64,000 bases of DNA, taken from contig JAGFMI010000029.1 in the NCBI GenBank assembly GCA_021030905.1, positions 186,001 to 250,000 on the forward strand, read 5' to 3'. Positions 33,130 through 43,957 of this stretch are shown one piece after another (positions within the stretch are counted from its first letter, which is position 1; every line of letters starts with the position of its first letter). The notes beneath the pieces were generated by a model, which did no database searches, was not told where the DNA came from, and saw only the letters and a list, made by a program, of their open reading frames with translations. Source of the stretch: Pyrenula massariospora. Taxonomy: Eukaryota; Ascomycota; Eurotiomycetes; Pyrenulales; Pyrenulaceae. A program made the translations under genes and the position numbers.

Positions 33130-34818
33130 TCAAGTCGAGAAGTTCGTAACCCAGTACTTACTCCACACCTCCCTTTGGGCAGGAGTGCCAGAAAACTTTG
33201 CACATGGTCAGTCCCATCTTCCCGCAAGATCTCGGTAGAGCAAAAATTGAAAAGCACCGTCCGGATATAAGATGCTGTGCATACCTTAAAGTCGATCTTC
33301 ACGACATCCTGGAACCCCTCCGCTACGGTCGGTTCCTGGTACCTTGTCGCAAAGCTACGGAAAGCCACTGGCGGAAGGATGGAGCGTTTCTCGGGATTCA
33401 TCTAACATACAGTCAGCCCAATGTTTCAAAAGGAGTGTTCTCTAAGCAACGTACAAGTTCAACGTTGAAGCTCCGCACCGTGTCGTTATGTTCGCAGAGC
33501 CTCGACGAGGCGGTGAAGTGCACGCAGCGGATTGGTATGCTGAACTTCTGGGCTAATTCGATCCAGTGTTGGCGGGTGTCGAGGTCGGCGTTTGTGTTAT
33601 CTAGAAGCGTTTGTTAAGCCCAAGTCCTGATTGCGGATCACGAGTCTCATTCAGCGTACCGACTGCGACTGATAATCCTCCCGCAAGGGAATTCTCTGCG
33701 ACTTTGAGGCATTTGTCACGCTTTAGAATGTGAGCCATTGGGCCATTGAGATGGTGTGGATAGTGTCGCTTACCGTCTTCAAGGTATCTTGATTGACCCG
33801 CTCGTAGCCAAGCTTCTGGAGGTGGTTCCAGTAGAATGTCGACTTGCCTGCACCGGGACTACCGCAGAAAATGACAAGATCTAAGTTGTTACGTTTGGTG
33901 AATGACGGTAAGGGGGGTGGCGCGTGGGCAGGACTGAGATGTTGTAATGGCTCGAATGGTCGTGTGAAAGGCTCCGTCGGTTGGTCCAAAAAGAACTCTT
34001 CGGGTGTTTTAAAGCCGATCCCGACATTTGCTGCAAGGTCTCTTGCATGAACGTGAGTCAAGAAGCTGAATAAAACAGTAGGAAAAGGAATACCTATCGC
34101 AACTTGAATGATCCTTTAGCCGATTCCCGACCTTCTCCCGCCCAGCCGCATCGCCCACAAAGCATGACCTGGACAGATCGACCACACCTTCAGCTTCAAG
34201 GTCAAGATCTTCGAGCATCTCCTTCCACATACCCTCCCTAGGCTTCCGATACAAGTCCTTCTCAGTCGCTGCGTAGACATTAACAGGCAAATCAAGCTGC
34301 CGGAGCACCGCACCCAGCTGATCTTTAAAGTTCCGAAAACTAGCCTTGTCCCTCTGAGGGACCTTGGCATCGTCTTTGAGGGAAATAACGTTCTGGTTTG
34401 TTAAGATTGCAATCTGGAAGCCCTGACTGTTAAGCTCCTTGAGCCTTATCGGCACAGAAGGATCCCACCATTTCCAGCCGGTAGCCGACTTGGTGAACTT
34501 CCCGGACGTAGATGTGATGAGTGTATCATCGAGATCGAATGCTGCGATCTTGACAGGCGGAATGCAAGGCGGCATGCTCTTGTCTTTGACTACGTACTTG
34601 CCAACGATTAGGCTTTTGTTGACGATGCGCCATTGCAACTGGTCGATCTCCTTCTTCGACGCTGGCTTGAAGAAATTTGAGACGGCACTGTCTGAGCGAG
34701 TCAGTATAATATCCTAGCTGGCTCGTTGGGACGCACTAGTTGTCGTAGACGTCACCTTGCGTTTCACAGATGGAGGAGAAATGTCACGATCGTTGGTGCT
34801 TGCTCTTTTCAAAGCCAT
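33130..34818 (-). CDS. pnk1: Bifunctional polynucleotide phosphatase/kinase (PNKP)
   Basis: Seven exons (minus): 34818..34737, 34691..34094, 34041..33774, 33720..33660, 33600..33455, 33401..33285, 33195..33130; 445 aa, every junction in phase. The N-terminus is basic (VKRKVTSTT) followed by SAVSNFFKPASKK, a PIP-box-like element. The HAD 3'-phosphatase domain carries IAAFDLDDTLI (catalytic Asp pair), ILTNQN and the loop CFVGDAAGR. The 5'-kinase domain has the P-loop FCGSPGAGKST, then RVNQDTLKT, SVAVDNTNAD and a closing EVWSKYWV. The enzyme repairs broken DNA ends into 3'-OH and 5'-phosphate in single-strand-break repair, in the nucleus. Fungal forms lack the FHA domain of the human protein, as here. 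The symbol follows the fission yeast name. Confidence 0.93.
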
Positions 34819-35342
34819 GGGCCTGCAGGGAGTAACGATGTCGCGGCTACAGAGTTTTCGATTCTGAAGTCTGAAGCTGCTGAGAGCGCATAGGCAAGGA
34901 CAACTCCTCCTCATCCAGCTGCCGTCTTAAGACTCTAGAGATGCCCTTGGCGGACTTTGTAGCTCTGTTCTTTTTATAGAAGTAGCAGGCTAGGCTTCAA
35001 ACAAAATCTCTCCATGTTTGGAACATTGTGAATCTTAAAAAAGAAAAAGCTTGAGGAACTAGGAGCGGGCAGGCCATTCCAACAGACAGCACTACATCAC
35101 CCATTGGTCAAGATTAGGACGATTTACATCGGGAAAATCGCGTAAGCCAAGCTACGCGAAATCACGCATTCACGTGATATTTTCGAAAGATGTTTACCGA
35201 AAGTGTAGAGAAGTCGACCGTCTACGATAGACCCTTGAGAAGGACAGGAAGCCATATACGAATCATCGATCATGTCTTATATTTCTACAGGTGTAATAGA
35301 TTCTGCATAGTACCTTAACCCGAATTTATTTGCCCGACAGAT
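34819..35342. other. Intergenic, no supported gene
   Basis: PNKP promoter and the 3' flank of MED18 (both on minus). AT-rich in the middle. Nothing else seen. Confidence 0.5.
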
Positions 35343-36172
35343 TCATCCAATTCTTCGAACGTTGACTCGCGTGTCTAATGACAACCGGTCTGCTGGCTGC
35401 AAATTGATCGTGCCTCTGAATATCTCTTTGAATGTTAATAGCTCCTCGGTGCCACGTCGCCTTAATTCCGGATTATTACTGTCAGCTAGGTCGATTGACA
35501 ACTGAAGGACATATCCTCCGCTCTGGTCGAGCGGCGTCATGGTATTTAGGGGCGGCATTTTTATAGCCGGCTCGGAGATTTTTCCACTCTCAGTTGATAG
35601 AATCAAAGTTTTGTTTAGGAAGAGAGTTGTATTCTGGTCGTAGACTTTATAACCTTCCAATACGTACTGAGAAACATATCTATAAAAGGCAGTCAGATTT
35701 CTTGATGTCCAATTTTGGTAAATGAAACGAACTCGTATCCAAAACTTTGCATGAAGTCAAAGGCCTTCCCATGTTCTATCGGCGTCTTGGAAGCCAGCCG
35801 GGCTGTAACTTGTTGCGTGGTACCCGCTTCTGGAATGTCTTTGAATTCGATAGTCCAGGAGGGCGTAATGGATTTCAAAGTGTCATTGTCGAGTTCAGAG
35901 TCCTCGTAGGGGCCAAGGTCATATCGACCTACAAGCTGAATGTAGAAAAGCCCTCCACCGAGCATTGCATGGACTCTCTTTATCTCCGGGGGCATGGAGC
36001 TCTGACTGCCGGCATTCTGGGTCTCGCTGAGACCTGGAGGCGATGTAGCTTTGAAGATAAGATGTCTCTCTAGTACGCGTTGAGGACACATGCGAGTGAC
36101 ACCAGCCACTTGATTCAAGGTCCTTTCAAAGGCATCCGCCGGCACCTGTCCAAAAAGGAGAAGTTCATACAT
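35343..36172 (-). CDS. med18: Mediator complex subunit 18
   Basis: Exons (minus) 36172..35733 and 35679..35343 encode 258 aa. The 53-bp intron (GTTCGT donor, TATAG acceptor) restores FGYEYVSQYVLEGYKVYD. The start MYELLLFGQVPADAFERTLNQVAGV and RVLERHLIFK are the classic Med18 opening; FYIQLVGRY and the C-terminal GYVLQLSIDLADSNNPELR follow the beta-barrel fold. Med18 with Med20 forms the movable head jaw of Mediator and contacts RNA polymerase II. Length is normal. Upstream ATG choice is unambiguous. Confidence 0.9.
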
Positions 36173-36851
36173 TTTAATGAAACGTTCCGAGACAAATGTC
36201 GCGTATGTGGTACTTTGGTAGTGTGCCCTCTATCTGGTAGCATGGTAGCAGCTCAGGGGCAGGTGAGATATTCACGAGATGCTAGATCAGGAGAGACTTG
36301 AGTAGAGCTTCCCGTCATGGCAGGGTGCTTCACCGCGAAGTTTCACACCCTCGATAGTCGCAGTATTCTTGATTGATGGGTAATCACCAGACAGAGCTAG
36401 AGCAGTCGCTTTCACGAGTGTAGTGCCATCGTCAAAGTCAAAAGAATTCAAGCTGGCGGAATCGCGCGAAAGCGCTCTCGCGTGTCTCCGGATCGCGTGC
36501 GTAACTCCGGGTGGAGCGGAGAAGGAAAAAACTCCGGCTCGTCCCGATCTTGTGAGATAAAGGCTGCTGCCTCAACTTCGAGCTTTGTCCGGAGCTTCCA
36601 GGCCAAGTGCAAATCCCTATTTTCTTTGTTGTGAGCTCTATCGTCCTTATAGCACTTCTATCATTGCCAGTCGCTTACGAAATATTGTTCCAGAGCTTAC
36701 CCAGAGCTCAATTGGAGCTTATCAAGCGCAATGCGAGCTACCCCACTACTCCGACAAGCTGCGCAAGCTCAGCACCGCACCCCTTTGATCAAATTTATTG
36801 GCAAGAGAAGCCCTCCAAGTACGTAGACACCTCACACGAGGAATTTTCAGC
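36173..36851. other. Divergent intergenic region
   Basis: Promoter space between med18 (minus) and the small conserved gene (plus). A plus-strand frame from 36607 reads one good hydrophobic helix but starts at GTG and has no credible splice to the gene at 36852 (the only phase-correct intron would be 32 bp), so I leave it out. Confidence 0.45.
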
Positions 36852-37172
36852 ATGCTTATCCGCATTCCAGAATCCCTTGACCACTCCCCACAAGCCCACC
36901 CAGCCTCCCCGACACATTCCCTCCCCGACTCCTTCGCAACCTACCGCTCCAAAGCTCAACAACACGGCCCGCTCGGCCACCGCACAAACTCCTCGTCATC
37001 TGTGGCCTACGGCGCCATCGGTGGCCACACAGGCCATGATCTAGGCCCCATCGAGCCGAAGAAGGGCGAGTTCTTTGACCGGAACGAGCTGCCCGCGAGG
37101 TTTCGAAGGACGCCGTGGACGCAGGCGGAGATTGACGCGATTGATACGGGAGGGGCAAGTATGTTTGGTTAA
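36852..37172 (+). CDS. Small conserved fungal protein of unknown function
   Basis: 106 aa from the ATG at 36852, which directly follows a TTTTCAG that might be an acceptor for an upstream non-coding exon. The N-terminal 60 residues are Ser, Pro and His rich (MLIRIPESLDHSPQAHPASP). The C-terminus looks constrained: SVAYGAIGGHTGHDLGPIEP, GEFFDRNELPARFRRTPWTQ, AEIDAIDTGGASMFG. No membrane helix or signal peptide. I do not recognise a named family; the closing acidic helix plus GGAS tail reads like a conserved short domain. Confidence 0.55.
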   Translation: MLIRIPESLDHSPQAHPASPTHSLPDSFATYRSKAQQHGPLGHRTNSSSSVAYGAIGGHTGHDLGPIEPKKGEFFDRNELPARFRRTPWTQAEIDAIDTGGASMFG

Positions 37173-38299
37173 AGATTGTTTGGAAATGGTTACGGAGACT
37201 GTGCATAGATGGAGTTGGGGATTGCGGGTATTGCTAGCGACACGATTTTCTTCTGGGATCCACGGAGCATAGATTCGGCAACGCTGCCCTTTTCATAGAG
37301 TTTTCTTACGACTTTCAACACGTCAAAGACTGCTCGGACACGAACTTCTGTCGCAATATTTTCCTACAGAGATGATATTGGAAATTCACTAACCATGTCT
37401 TATTTGGACATTCACGTCCATAGCTAGCATATCCTAATGCAAGGCTATTTCATAACCTGTCTACGAATTCTCATAGTCTCCTGAACGGTGGTTATGGCAT
37501 ATTCAAAAGCCAGGGACACGCTGCAAGGCTTCAGATAGATTTCCCTATCACCGAACAAGCCCTTCATCAACCATTACAGTGATTTTCCCACTCGACCCCT
37601 TTGCATACCTCGGGTGATGACCAGTCTGTCGGGCCCAAGCCTTCTTTCTGCGCCAAGTTAACAATTTCATTGTAGGCCTGATCAGGCAATTTCATTAGCT
37701 TACCGTGCAAATGCATTTCCACCCGCTCGACGCTGCCGAAGCAGTTGCACAACCCACTGACGACGTGGCCGGTTCCGCACGCTCTTGTATGTTGGGACCG
37801 ATACAGCGTCACGGGCAAGCACAATCCATCAAGCACGTCTACTTCGACGCAGAAACCGACATCTCCGCACCGGTGGAACATGTCAAGATTAGTATATCAT
37901 GGCCGCATTGCTGGCTCCAGTACTGGACTGCGCCGTACAAGACGAACTAATCGCTGTTTAGCCAGGAGGCCAACGGCTCGCATTTGGCTTGGTGATCGCA
38001 CAATGATTGCGCCGCGGCGTCTTGATCCCGGTACCCAGGTAAGGTCCAGTCGCCGTCTGCGAGGACGAGGGACTCTCTGACGCCCCATGCGAGCTCTGAC
38101 TTGACCTCATCTTTCCCGGTTGGGGAGATAGTAGTCCATGGCGGCGGCCCTGACGGCATGGGCGATCATGTGCGCTGTGAGACAAGTCAGGGATGAGGGA
38201 ATCACTGCAATGTGGCAGAGCGCTCTCGGCGAGCCAGCTCAAGGTCGACCAGACTTGCGAATGTGGGTGTCGGAACGACATGCACGGCAACCTGCGCGG
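37173..38299. other. Unresolved 1.1-kb stretch
   Basis: Overlapping frames on both strands with cysteine-rich stretches: minus 37567-37881 (104 codons, seven cysteines) and minus 37947-38159 (70 codons). They could be exons of one secreted-protein gene with the frame at 38300-38884, but I found no phase-consistent joins, so no gene is called. Confidence 0.35.
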
Positions 38300-38884
38300 T
38301 CATCGGCTAGAAAGGTTGAGGCTTCTTACGACCTCGATCCCCAGAGGAAATCCGGGTCCGTTCGTGTATCCTTTGCAAATTACGATACGATTCCTTCGCG
38401 CCTGGCAGCCGCCTACGCTCATGCGAGTAGCTAAATCTGGAGCGTCGATGGCTACTTGAAAGTGCTGGGCGCCAGGCATCACGCAGACTTTTTCGGAGCC
38501 GGTGTTTTTCGGGCTTTCGAATTGCACTCCAAGGGAACAAAGCGCGCTGAGTAGCATTGAAGCCGTGAAAGTCCTTGTCGCCTGGGAAGGAGTCCACCAC
38601 CTTTCTGACGCCAAAAATTTCTTGTAGTATATACTGGGCATATGGTCTGTTTTCCGACAAGGATCGTCAGGGCCACCTTCGGGGCCATGTACTATTCCCC
38701 AGAGTATCATTCCCGCTACTTCAATACCCGAGGATGTATCTTGGCATGGAAAAGATCCAGTGGAGCTAGCAAGCATGCGAGAAGTGGCAGAATGTTCCAG
38801 TGGTCGTCCTGTTAACGAGGGAATGACGGTGATCGGTGGAAGAGCAAAAAACAAAGGGAAAGAAATAAAAGAAGCAATAAGCAT
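38300..38884 (-). CDS. Possible secreted protein, unknown family
   Basis: A 194-residue open frame beginning with a plausible signal peptide (MLIASFISFPLFFALPPITV). The body has about six cysteines (SFPCQD, DDPCRK, ALCSLG, EKVCVM, VGGCQA, VICKGY) and ends GFPLGIEVVRSLNLSSR. No domain recognised. A competing frame on the same strand (38307-38660) is also open, so splicing may alter the middle, and the cysteine-rich frames further downstream (37567-38159) may be later exons. Low confidence. Confidence 0.35.
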   Translation of the reverse strand: MLIASFISFPLFFALPPITVIPSLTGRPLEHSATSRMLASSTGSFPCQDTSSGIEVAGMILWGIVHGPEGGPDDPCRKTDHMPSIYYKKFLASERWWTPSQATRTFTASMLLSALCSLGVQFESPKNTGSEKVCVMPGAQHFQVAIDAPDLATRMSVGGCQARRNRIVICKGYTNGPGFPLGIEVVRSLNLSSR

Positions 38885-39754
38885 TTAGAAAGCTAAATTT
38901 CGATTGCCATCCTGTCCACCATAATCGGACTGAAAGTATTTGAGCCACAATGCAAAGATGTTGAAATAATTAAGGACTGTTCCTATTGAAAGCAGCGCGG
39001 GAGCGCTTGAAAAAAAGCATTCTTTCGTACTGACAAAACCACGAAGCTTGACTGACAGCCTTTGCTGTACGAAATAGGAAATAATGTCTGAAGTATTATT
39101 TACGACCATTTGTTAGCTGTTGCAATCAGTAGGTTTTCACGAGAGATGCGCAGTGTTTTCTCGTCAACCTACGGCGCTTAGCAGGCAACGGAAGCCAGGC
39201 GACTTGTAAAGTTGGCGTCCGCTCAAAATAGTTCCATTCTCCAGTATAAGAGAACACCATTTACAGCAACGGACGTGCGATTTGGAAATTTTGAAACCGT
39301 CGTTGGCGTCGTTGTCAACCTGCTAAGCCAGAGAACTCCGTTGCTTGTTGTTCGGCCCGAAAGGGGAAGAGGCCAACAGCCAATGATTCTCGCAGAGAGC
39401 TTCCTTTTACGATGGGGCAACCGCTCCGTCGTAAGACACTGCGGACAGTTTGTGAGAAAACATTAAGTCATTAGAAAAAGCGATTAGTGTCATAGAAAAA
39501 AGTCATCTCCCTTTTCCGATAGCTATGCAGAAGATGTTGAAGATTAATTAATTAATCACGGATTATTTATTTCTTGCTTCAAATTCTTCGCATTCAGCTA
39601 ACAGGTTCTCTTAATGCTTTTGAAAGACCTCGAAGTTTGGGTATCGAAGAAGGACAACCTTGAATCATAGAACTTTCGTTAGCTATCTCTACTTTACTTT
39701 GTCGATTTCTGTATGGCAGCTCAAGCATCTGGAGCATGTGGAGCTCTACCTCTC
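38885..39754. other. AT-rich intergenic region
   Basis: Downstream of the PARP-like gene and upstream of the possible secreted gene. AT-rich, with attaattaattaatc near 39544. No supported gene. Confidence 0.5.
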
Positions 39755-41491
39755 TTACCTCTGTTTCCCCGGCATGGTTCTGTCGTAGACATACTCATCG
39801 AACCAAGTTCTCTCGGAGTCCCCCAAGCTCACGCTAGAACCGCCCTGCTGAACGTGCCAGAGCATTTTGTGCTTCTCCTGCCGACTAAGCTGACCTCGTT
39901 CGAATTCGTCCACCAGCCTCTTCGCCTCTGCCGCAGTAAACCTAGTTTTAGAAATGGCCTCTCTTAGCGCTGACCTCTCTGCTTCGCTTGTTCGATTCAC
40001 CGCCGCTTCTTGATACTCCCCATAATTCTCCTCATCGTCGTCCGCCTCCCCAATCTCCTCAATGACAAACCTTCCACCCTTGGCTGGACCATATCCGTTA
40101 GGAAACCACTTCGCCGCAGCTGCCTGTTTCCTTTGCTGTTCACGAACTTTGTCACCTGGGCATAGCGGCTCCTCATTTCTCAGCCTAGGATGCTTTGTCG
40201 CCTGCCCCGCCGCAAAATCGTCAACAGTAGGAATGCCTTCCATTAGTCGCCTCGCTTCTTCGGCGCCCCAATCTAGATGTAGAACGTAGCATGGCAGGAC
40301 ACGTGTTGTTTCAAAAAAGACCCATTGAAGTCCTGTTTTGCTAGCGTGACTATCATAGCCCTCTTCTGGCTCTTCGTATTCCCGCCACTCACCATACATT
40401 TTGTTTTCTGCTACCCGACCTCGAAGCACAGCACATACAAGCAATCTTAGATGCGGGATATCTTCTTGTTTAACAGCGTCTCTGCTATCAGTATACGAGA
40501 GCGCGAAGCGGGCGTCGGGGGACGTGTAAATCCCGCGCCCATGCGTTGAGCCGCAACGGATTGCAAGTTTCTTTCCTGTGTGACCGATCATTCGGCCGGG
40601 CATAGCGAATCCATTGCGCACGATAGAAGGTACGTAACGCTTTGGTGTGCCATGAAATGCGAGCTCTGGACGTGTGAGGTATGCAATGTGGTCTTCACGG
40701 CGCTTTTGGAAATCATGAAGGCGTGATCGATGCGTGGGAGGGACGTACCGCTGAAGATCGCCAGCGCATGCATCCAGAGTGTCAAGCAGAGCCGCTTTAC
40801 TTTTGCAAAAGGTTTCCGTAAGATCTTTGCGAAGGATGTTCTCCACGTGTAAAACCCGAAATTCGGAAGGAACACGTGCGCAAATCTCTTCATTTGAAAG
40901 CGAGAGAATGTCATGGGCTATGTCAGCAATGCTTTTGACGTTGACGCCATAATAATTTGTGAGGACATGGTCTTTCATGAAACCGGCCTTCGAATCCCAG
41001 CCTTTAGAGCCACTTGCTTTGAGCGCCTGCTGCTTAAGTAATTGCTGGTTTTGCCACTTTTCTGAGACAGGGTTGGCGATCTCAAGAAGCTGAAGAATGC
41101 AAACAGCAAAGTACCAAGGTCTATCGACCGTAGAGTGATTGGAAAAAATATTTTCATCCTGCCTGGAAAGACAGCAACGTAGCTCCTTACGCAGGGGATC
41201 AATCCATTTCCGAGGCAAGGTGTTTGTAGTAGCGTTCACGTAAATCGGGGTGGTTGATAACTCCAAACAGAGCTCCGGAAAATTTAACGTATGTCTCTTC
41301 CCGCACACGCTGTGGGACCATGATTGTAATCTGGCCGGCTTGTGAGTTCGGATGAGAGCATCGAGCTTGGACTGGTAAATTTCGCCTAGATCTTGAAAGC
41401 CACGAGGAAGGTGCAGCCATTCGGGAGCAAATAGGCTATCTTCATCGAGATAGTATTTTTGAAAAGTAAGCTGATTATAATGTTCAGCCAT
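39755..41491 (-). CDS. PARP-like ADP-ribosyltransferase-domain protein
   Basis: 578 aa, single exon. Residues about 275-410 form a PARP-type catalytic fold: LAFHGTPKRYVPSIVRNGF (His of the H-Y pair, in FHGT), then GSTHGRGIYTSPDARFALSY (Tyr in GIYTS, followed by the helix A-x-x-Y) and LRLLVCAVLRGRV. The third residue of the H-Y-E triad would lie in or after LQWVFFETTRVLPCYVLHLD; VFFETTRVLPCYVL matches the usual late strand, with Glu at FFE not clearly equivalent, so activity may be mono-ADP-ribosylation or lost. The N-terminal 250 residues are of unknown fold. The tail carries acidic and Gln/Lys-rich segments. No WGR or zinc-finger domain, unlike DNA-repair PARPs. Confidence 0.75.
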   Translation of the reverse strand: MAEHYNQLTFQKYYLDEDSLFAPEWLHLPRGFQDLGEIYQSKLDALIRTHKPARLQSWSHSVCGKRHTLNFPELCLELSTTPIYVNATTNTLPRKWIDPLRKELRCCLSRQDENIFSNHSTVDRPWYFAVCILQLLEIANPVSEKWQNQQLLKQQALKASGSKGWDSKAGFMKDHVLTNYYGVNVKSIADIAHDILSLSNEEICARVPSEFRVLHVENILRKDLTETFCKSKAALLDTLDACAGDLQRYVPPTHRSRLHDFQKRREDHIAYLTRPELAFHGTPKRYVPSIVRNGFAMPGRMIGHTGKKLAIRCGSTHGRGIYTSPDARFALSYTDSRDAVKQEDIPHLRLLVCAVLRGRVAENKMYGEWREYEEPEEGYDSHASKTGLQWVFFETTRVLPCYVLHLDWGAEEARRLMEGIPTVDDFAAGQATKHPRLRNEEPLCPGDKVREQQRKQAAAAKWFPNGYGPAKGGRFVIEEIGEADDDEENYGEYQEAAVNRTSEAERSALREAISKTRFTAAEAKRLVDEFERGQLSRQEKHKMLWHVQQGGSSVSLGDSERTWFDEYVYDRTMPGKQR

Positions 41492-42606
41492 ACTGAGCTA
41501 AGGGGGCGTGTTTAATGGTGGAGGAAGTCGCCAAATTCCGTTAGGATCTGTGAAAGATGTTAATTTGCAGACTCCGAGTAGAGATGGTCACTTTATGCTC
41601 CCAAGAGATGTCAAGCGATAGTTACAAGCACGAGATTTAACCAGGCCAGGAGCAATTGCTACTCTTAATTCTGGTAGGAGGAAATATCTCATGCTTTGTT
41701 CATCCAAAAGAATGCAATTGTGCGCGTGGATTGCGAAAGTCCACTTAACACCCGAAAATCACATTGCTACGAGAGATATTAGTCATATTCGCGGTTTAAG
41801 AGGGACCAAGCCGAGTATAACTACGTTGGATTGAACTTAACCACACGGTTTAGACTGGGTTCTGCTGCTATGAGTCATAGAGATAGGAACAATGAACCCA
41901 ATGTGAACAGTGATCCGAAAGGATAGAAGGTGAACTTGGAACTTAATCAATGGGAAGCCTGGTCTAGGAGAGTGGAAAGCTGGGGGCTTTGAGAAATGTG
42001 CATTGAAAATCCACGTTTATACGCCCTTGTTATTCGGATTCTGAGGAAGATCCCAATTACGAGACACTGCGCACAGCAAATATAAGATGTGTCAAGGCAG
42101 ATGGAGTTCTTGGCAAGGAAGGATTGGGAGACAATTATTCATTTTTGATAACGTGATGTGTCAGCGTATGAGTTGAAGTGTTTAGACGAAGAGAATTGAA
42201 CACTGGCCAGTAAGTAGAGAGATTAGCTCATTTGAGGTAAATGACCACAGGCGATCAAAGTGACCGATGTAGACCTTATTTTGGGTTCTCATACAATTGA
42301 CAAGCTCGACTGCATGAATTTAGGGATCGGTGGTGTGCTCAAGTGGACGAAGATAGGTTGGTCCTAATTATTATTATCGCGCCTCCGACATGTCCGCAGA
42401 GCCCTCCGGCATCATTGAGCCTATGCGGTCATTTTGTGGGGTATGCGACCTCGGTTTCCGGGAGCCTGCAGTATCAACCATGTTGCTTGTTCGGCGACTT
42501 GCATGCAAACACGGACGCATTTTCTTGAAAAGCTATGGAATATTGGAGGAACTGACGCTGTCTTAAATGACAGACTCGTAACCTCGAGAATCACAAGCAG
42601 CTCATC
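41492..42606. other. Divergent intergenic region, 1.1 kb
   Basis: Shared upstream space of the PARP-like gene (minus) and pex19 (plus). No supported reading frame. Confidence 0.5.
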
Positions 42607-43792
42607 ATGGCTGCCAATTCCGAAAACCAGCCCAAACCTGCAACACAATCTCATGAAGATTCCACCGCCAGCACAGACATATCAAGCGCAAAGCAAGAGC
42701 CAAAGCCACACCCGCCAGAAGAAGATTCAGACCCAGATTTAGAAGACCTAGATGGTAAAGCTTTGCTCTGTTCTTTAAACAGTCAGAGAAAGACCTGACC
42801 TCGCCTAGACATACTCGACGAATTCTCCTCTACCTCAAACGCTCAAAACGCTCAATCAAAACCTACCCCCTCCGCCTCTGGTCCGGGGAGACCGGCGCCT
42901 CCCCAAGCCACCGCCTCAGAAGATGACTTCCTCGCGAGCCTCCAATCCGAAATGTCCTCCCTCCTCTCCTCCGGCACCATCCCGGTCGCGAACCGGACGG
43001 CAGATGGTAAACCCGACCCCGACGCCGAGGCTGCTGACATAGCGAAGATGGGCAAGGAGCTGGATGAGTTTACCCGGCAGATGGAGCGGGAAGGTAAGAA
43101 GCCGGAGGATTGGCTGAGGTCCGTTTTGGGGAAGGATGCCGATGCTATTCTTGAAAGTAGGGATGAGGGGGAGAAGAGCGGGGAGGGGAGTTCATCGCAG
43201 GCCGGGAAGAAAGACAATGAGAGTTTTGAAGAGACGATTCGAAAGACGATGGACCGGCTGAAGTCTTCGGACTCGTCCGCCACGAATGCCGCGCAGCAGC
43301 CCTCGTCGTCGGACGAGGATATGCTCGCTACGCTCATGAAGGCCATGGAGCAGGAAGGTGACGGGGAGGGCGAGGAGGGCATCAGCAAGATGTTCCTCGG
43401 CATGATGGAGCAGCTGACGAACAAAGACATGTTGTACGAGCCGATGAAGGAGCTAGATTCGAAATTCGACCCGTGGCTACGGGACAACGAGAAGAAGGTT
43501 TCAAAGGAAGACTTAGAAAGATATCAGACGCAGCGGACGGTTGTGAAAGAGATTGTGGCTAAATTCGAGGAGCCGGGGTACTCGGATGAGAATCCAGAGT
43601 GTAGGAGTTTCATTTGGGAAAAGATGCAGACTGTGAGTTATAGATCATATTCCGAGAGAAAGTGGCCAACTGACTTTTGAACAGATGCAAGCGGCAGGCT
43701 CACCGCCGACCGATCTTATTGCCAATCCATGGCCTTCTTTTATGAGCGGAGGCGGTGGGGATGATCCATTAGGAGGATGTCCAACACAATAA
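42607..43792 (+). CDS. pex19: Peroxisomal membrane protein import receptor Pex19
   Basis: Exons 42607..42754, 42809..43632 and 43685..43792 encode 359 aa, all joins in phase. The N-terminal Pex3-binding part has DPDLEDLDG-DILDEFSS. The central and C-terminal PMP-binding domain includes EDMLATLMKAMEQEG, KMFLGMMEQLTNKDMLYEPM and KFDPWLRDNEKKVSKEDLERY. The chain ends CPTQ, a CaaX-type farnesylation box supplied by the third exon. Pex19 is a cytosolic chaperone and shuttle that inserts peroxisomal membrane proteins through Pex3. Length is normal. Confidence 0.95.
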
Positions 43793-43957
43793 CTTGCGGT
43801 GGAAAGATTATAAATTGGAAGATGGATTTTGGATCTGGTCTATAATCGGAAGATAAATATGCTCTAGTCCATGTTCAAGTCTCCATACCCATAAATCATA
43901 CATGGCGGTGCAGAGCCTCCGACGATGTAGCTCAGGTCATTCCCATACAACCAAAGC

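Noticed and set aside
36607-36811. Plus-strand frame with a good hydrophobic helix before the small conserved gene
   Set aside because: No ATG, and the only phase-correct intron to the next frame would be 32 bp, shorter than fungal introns normally are.
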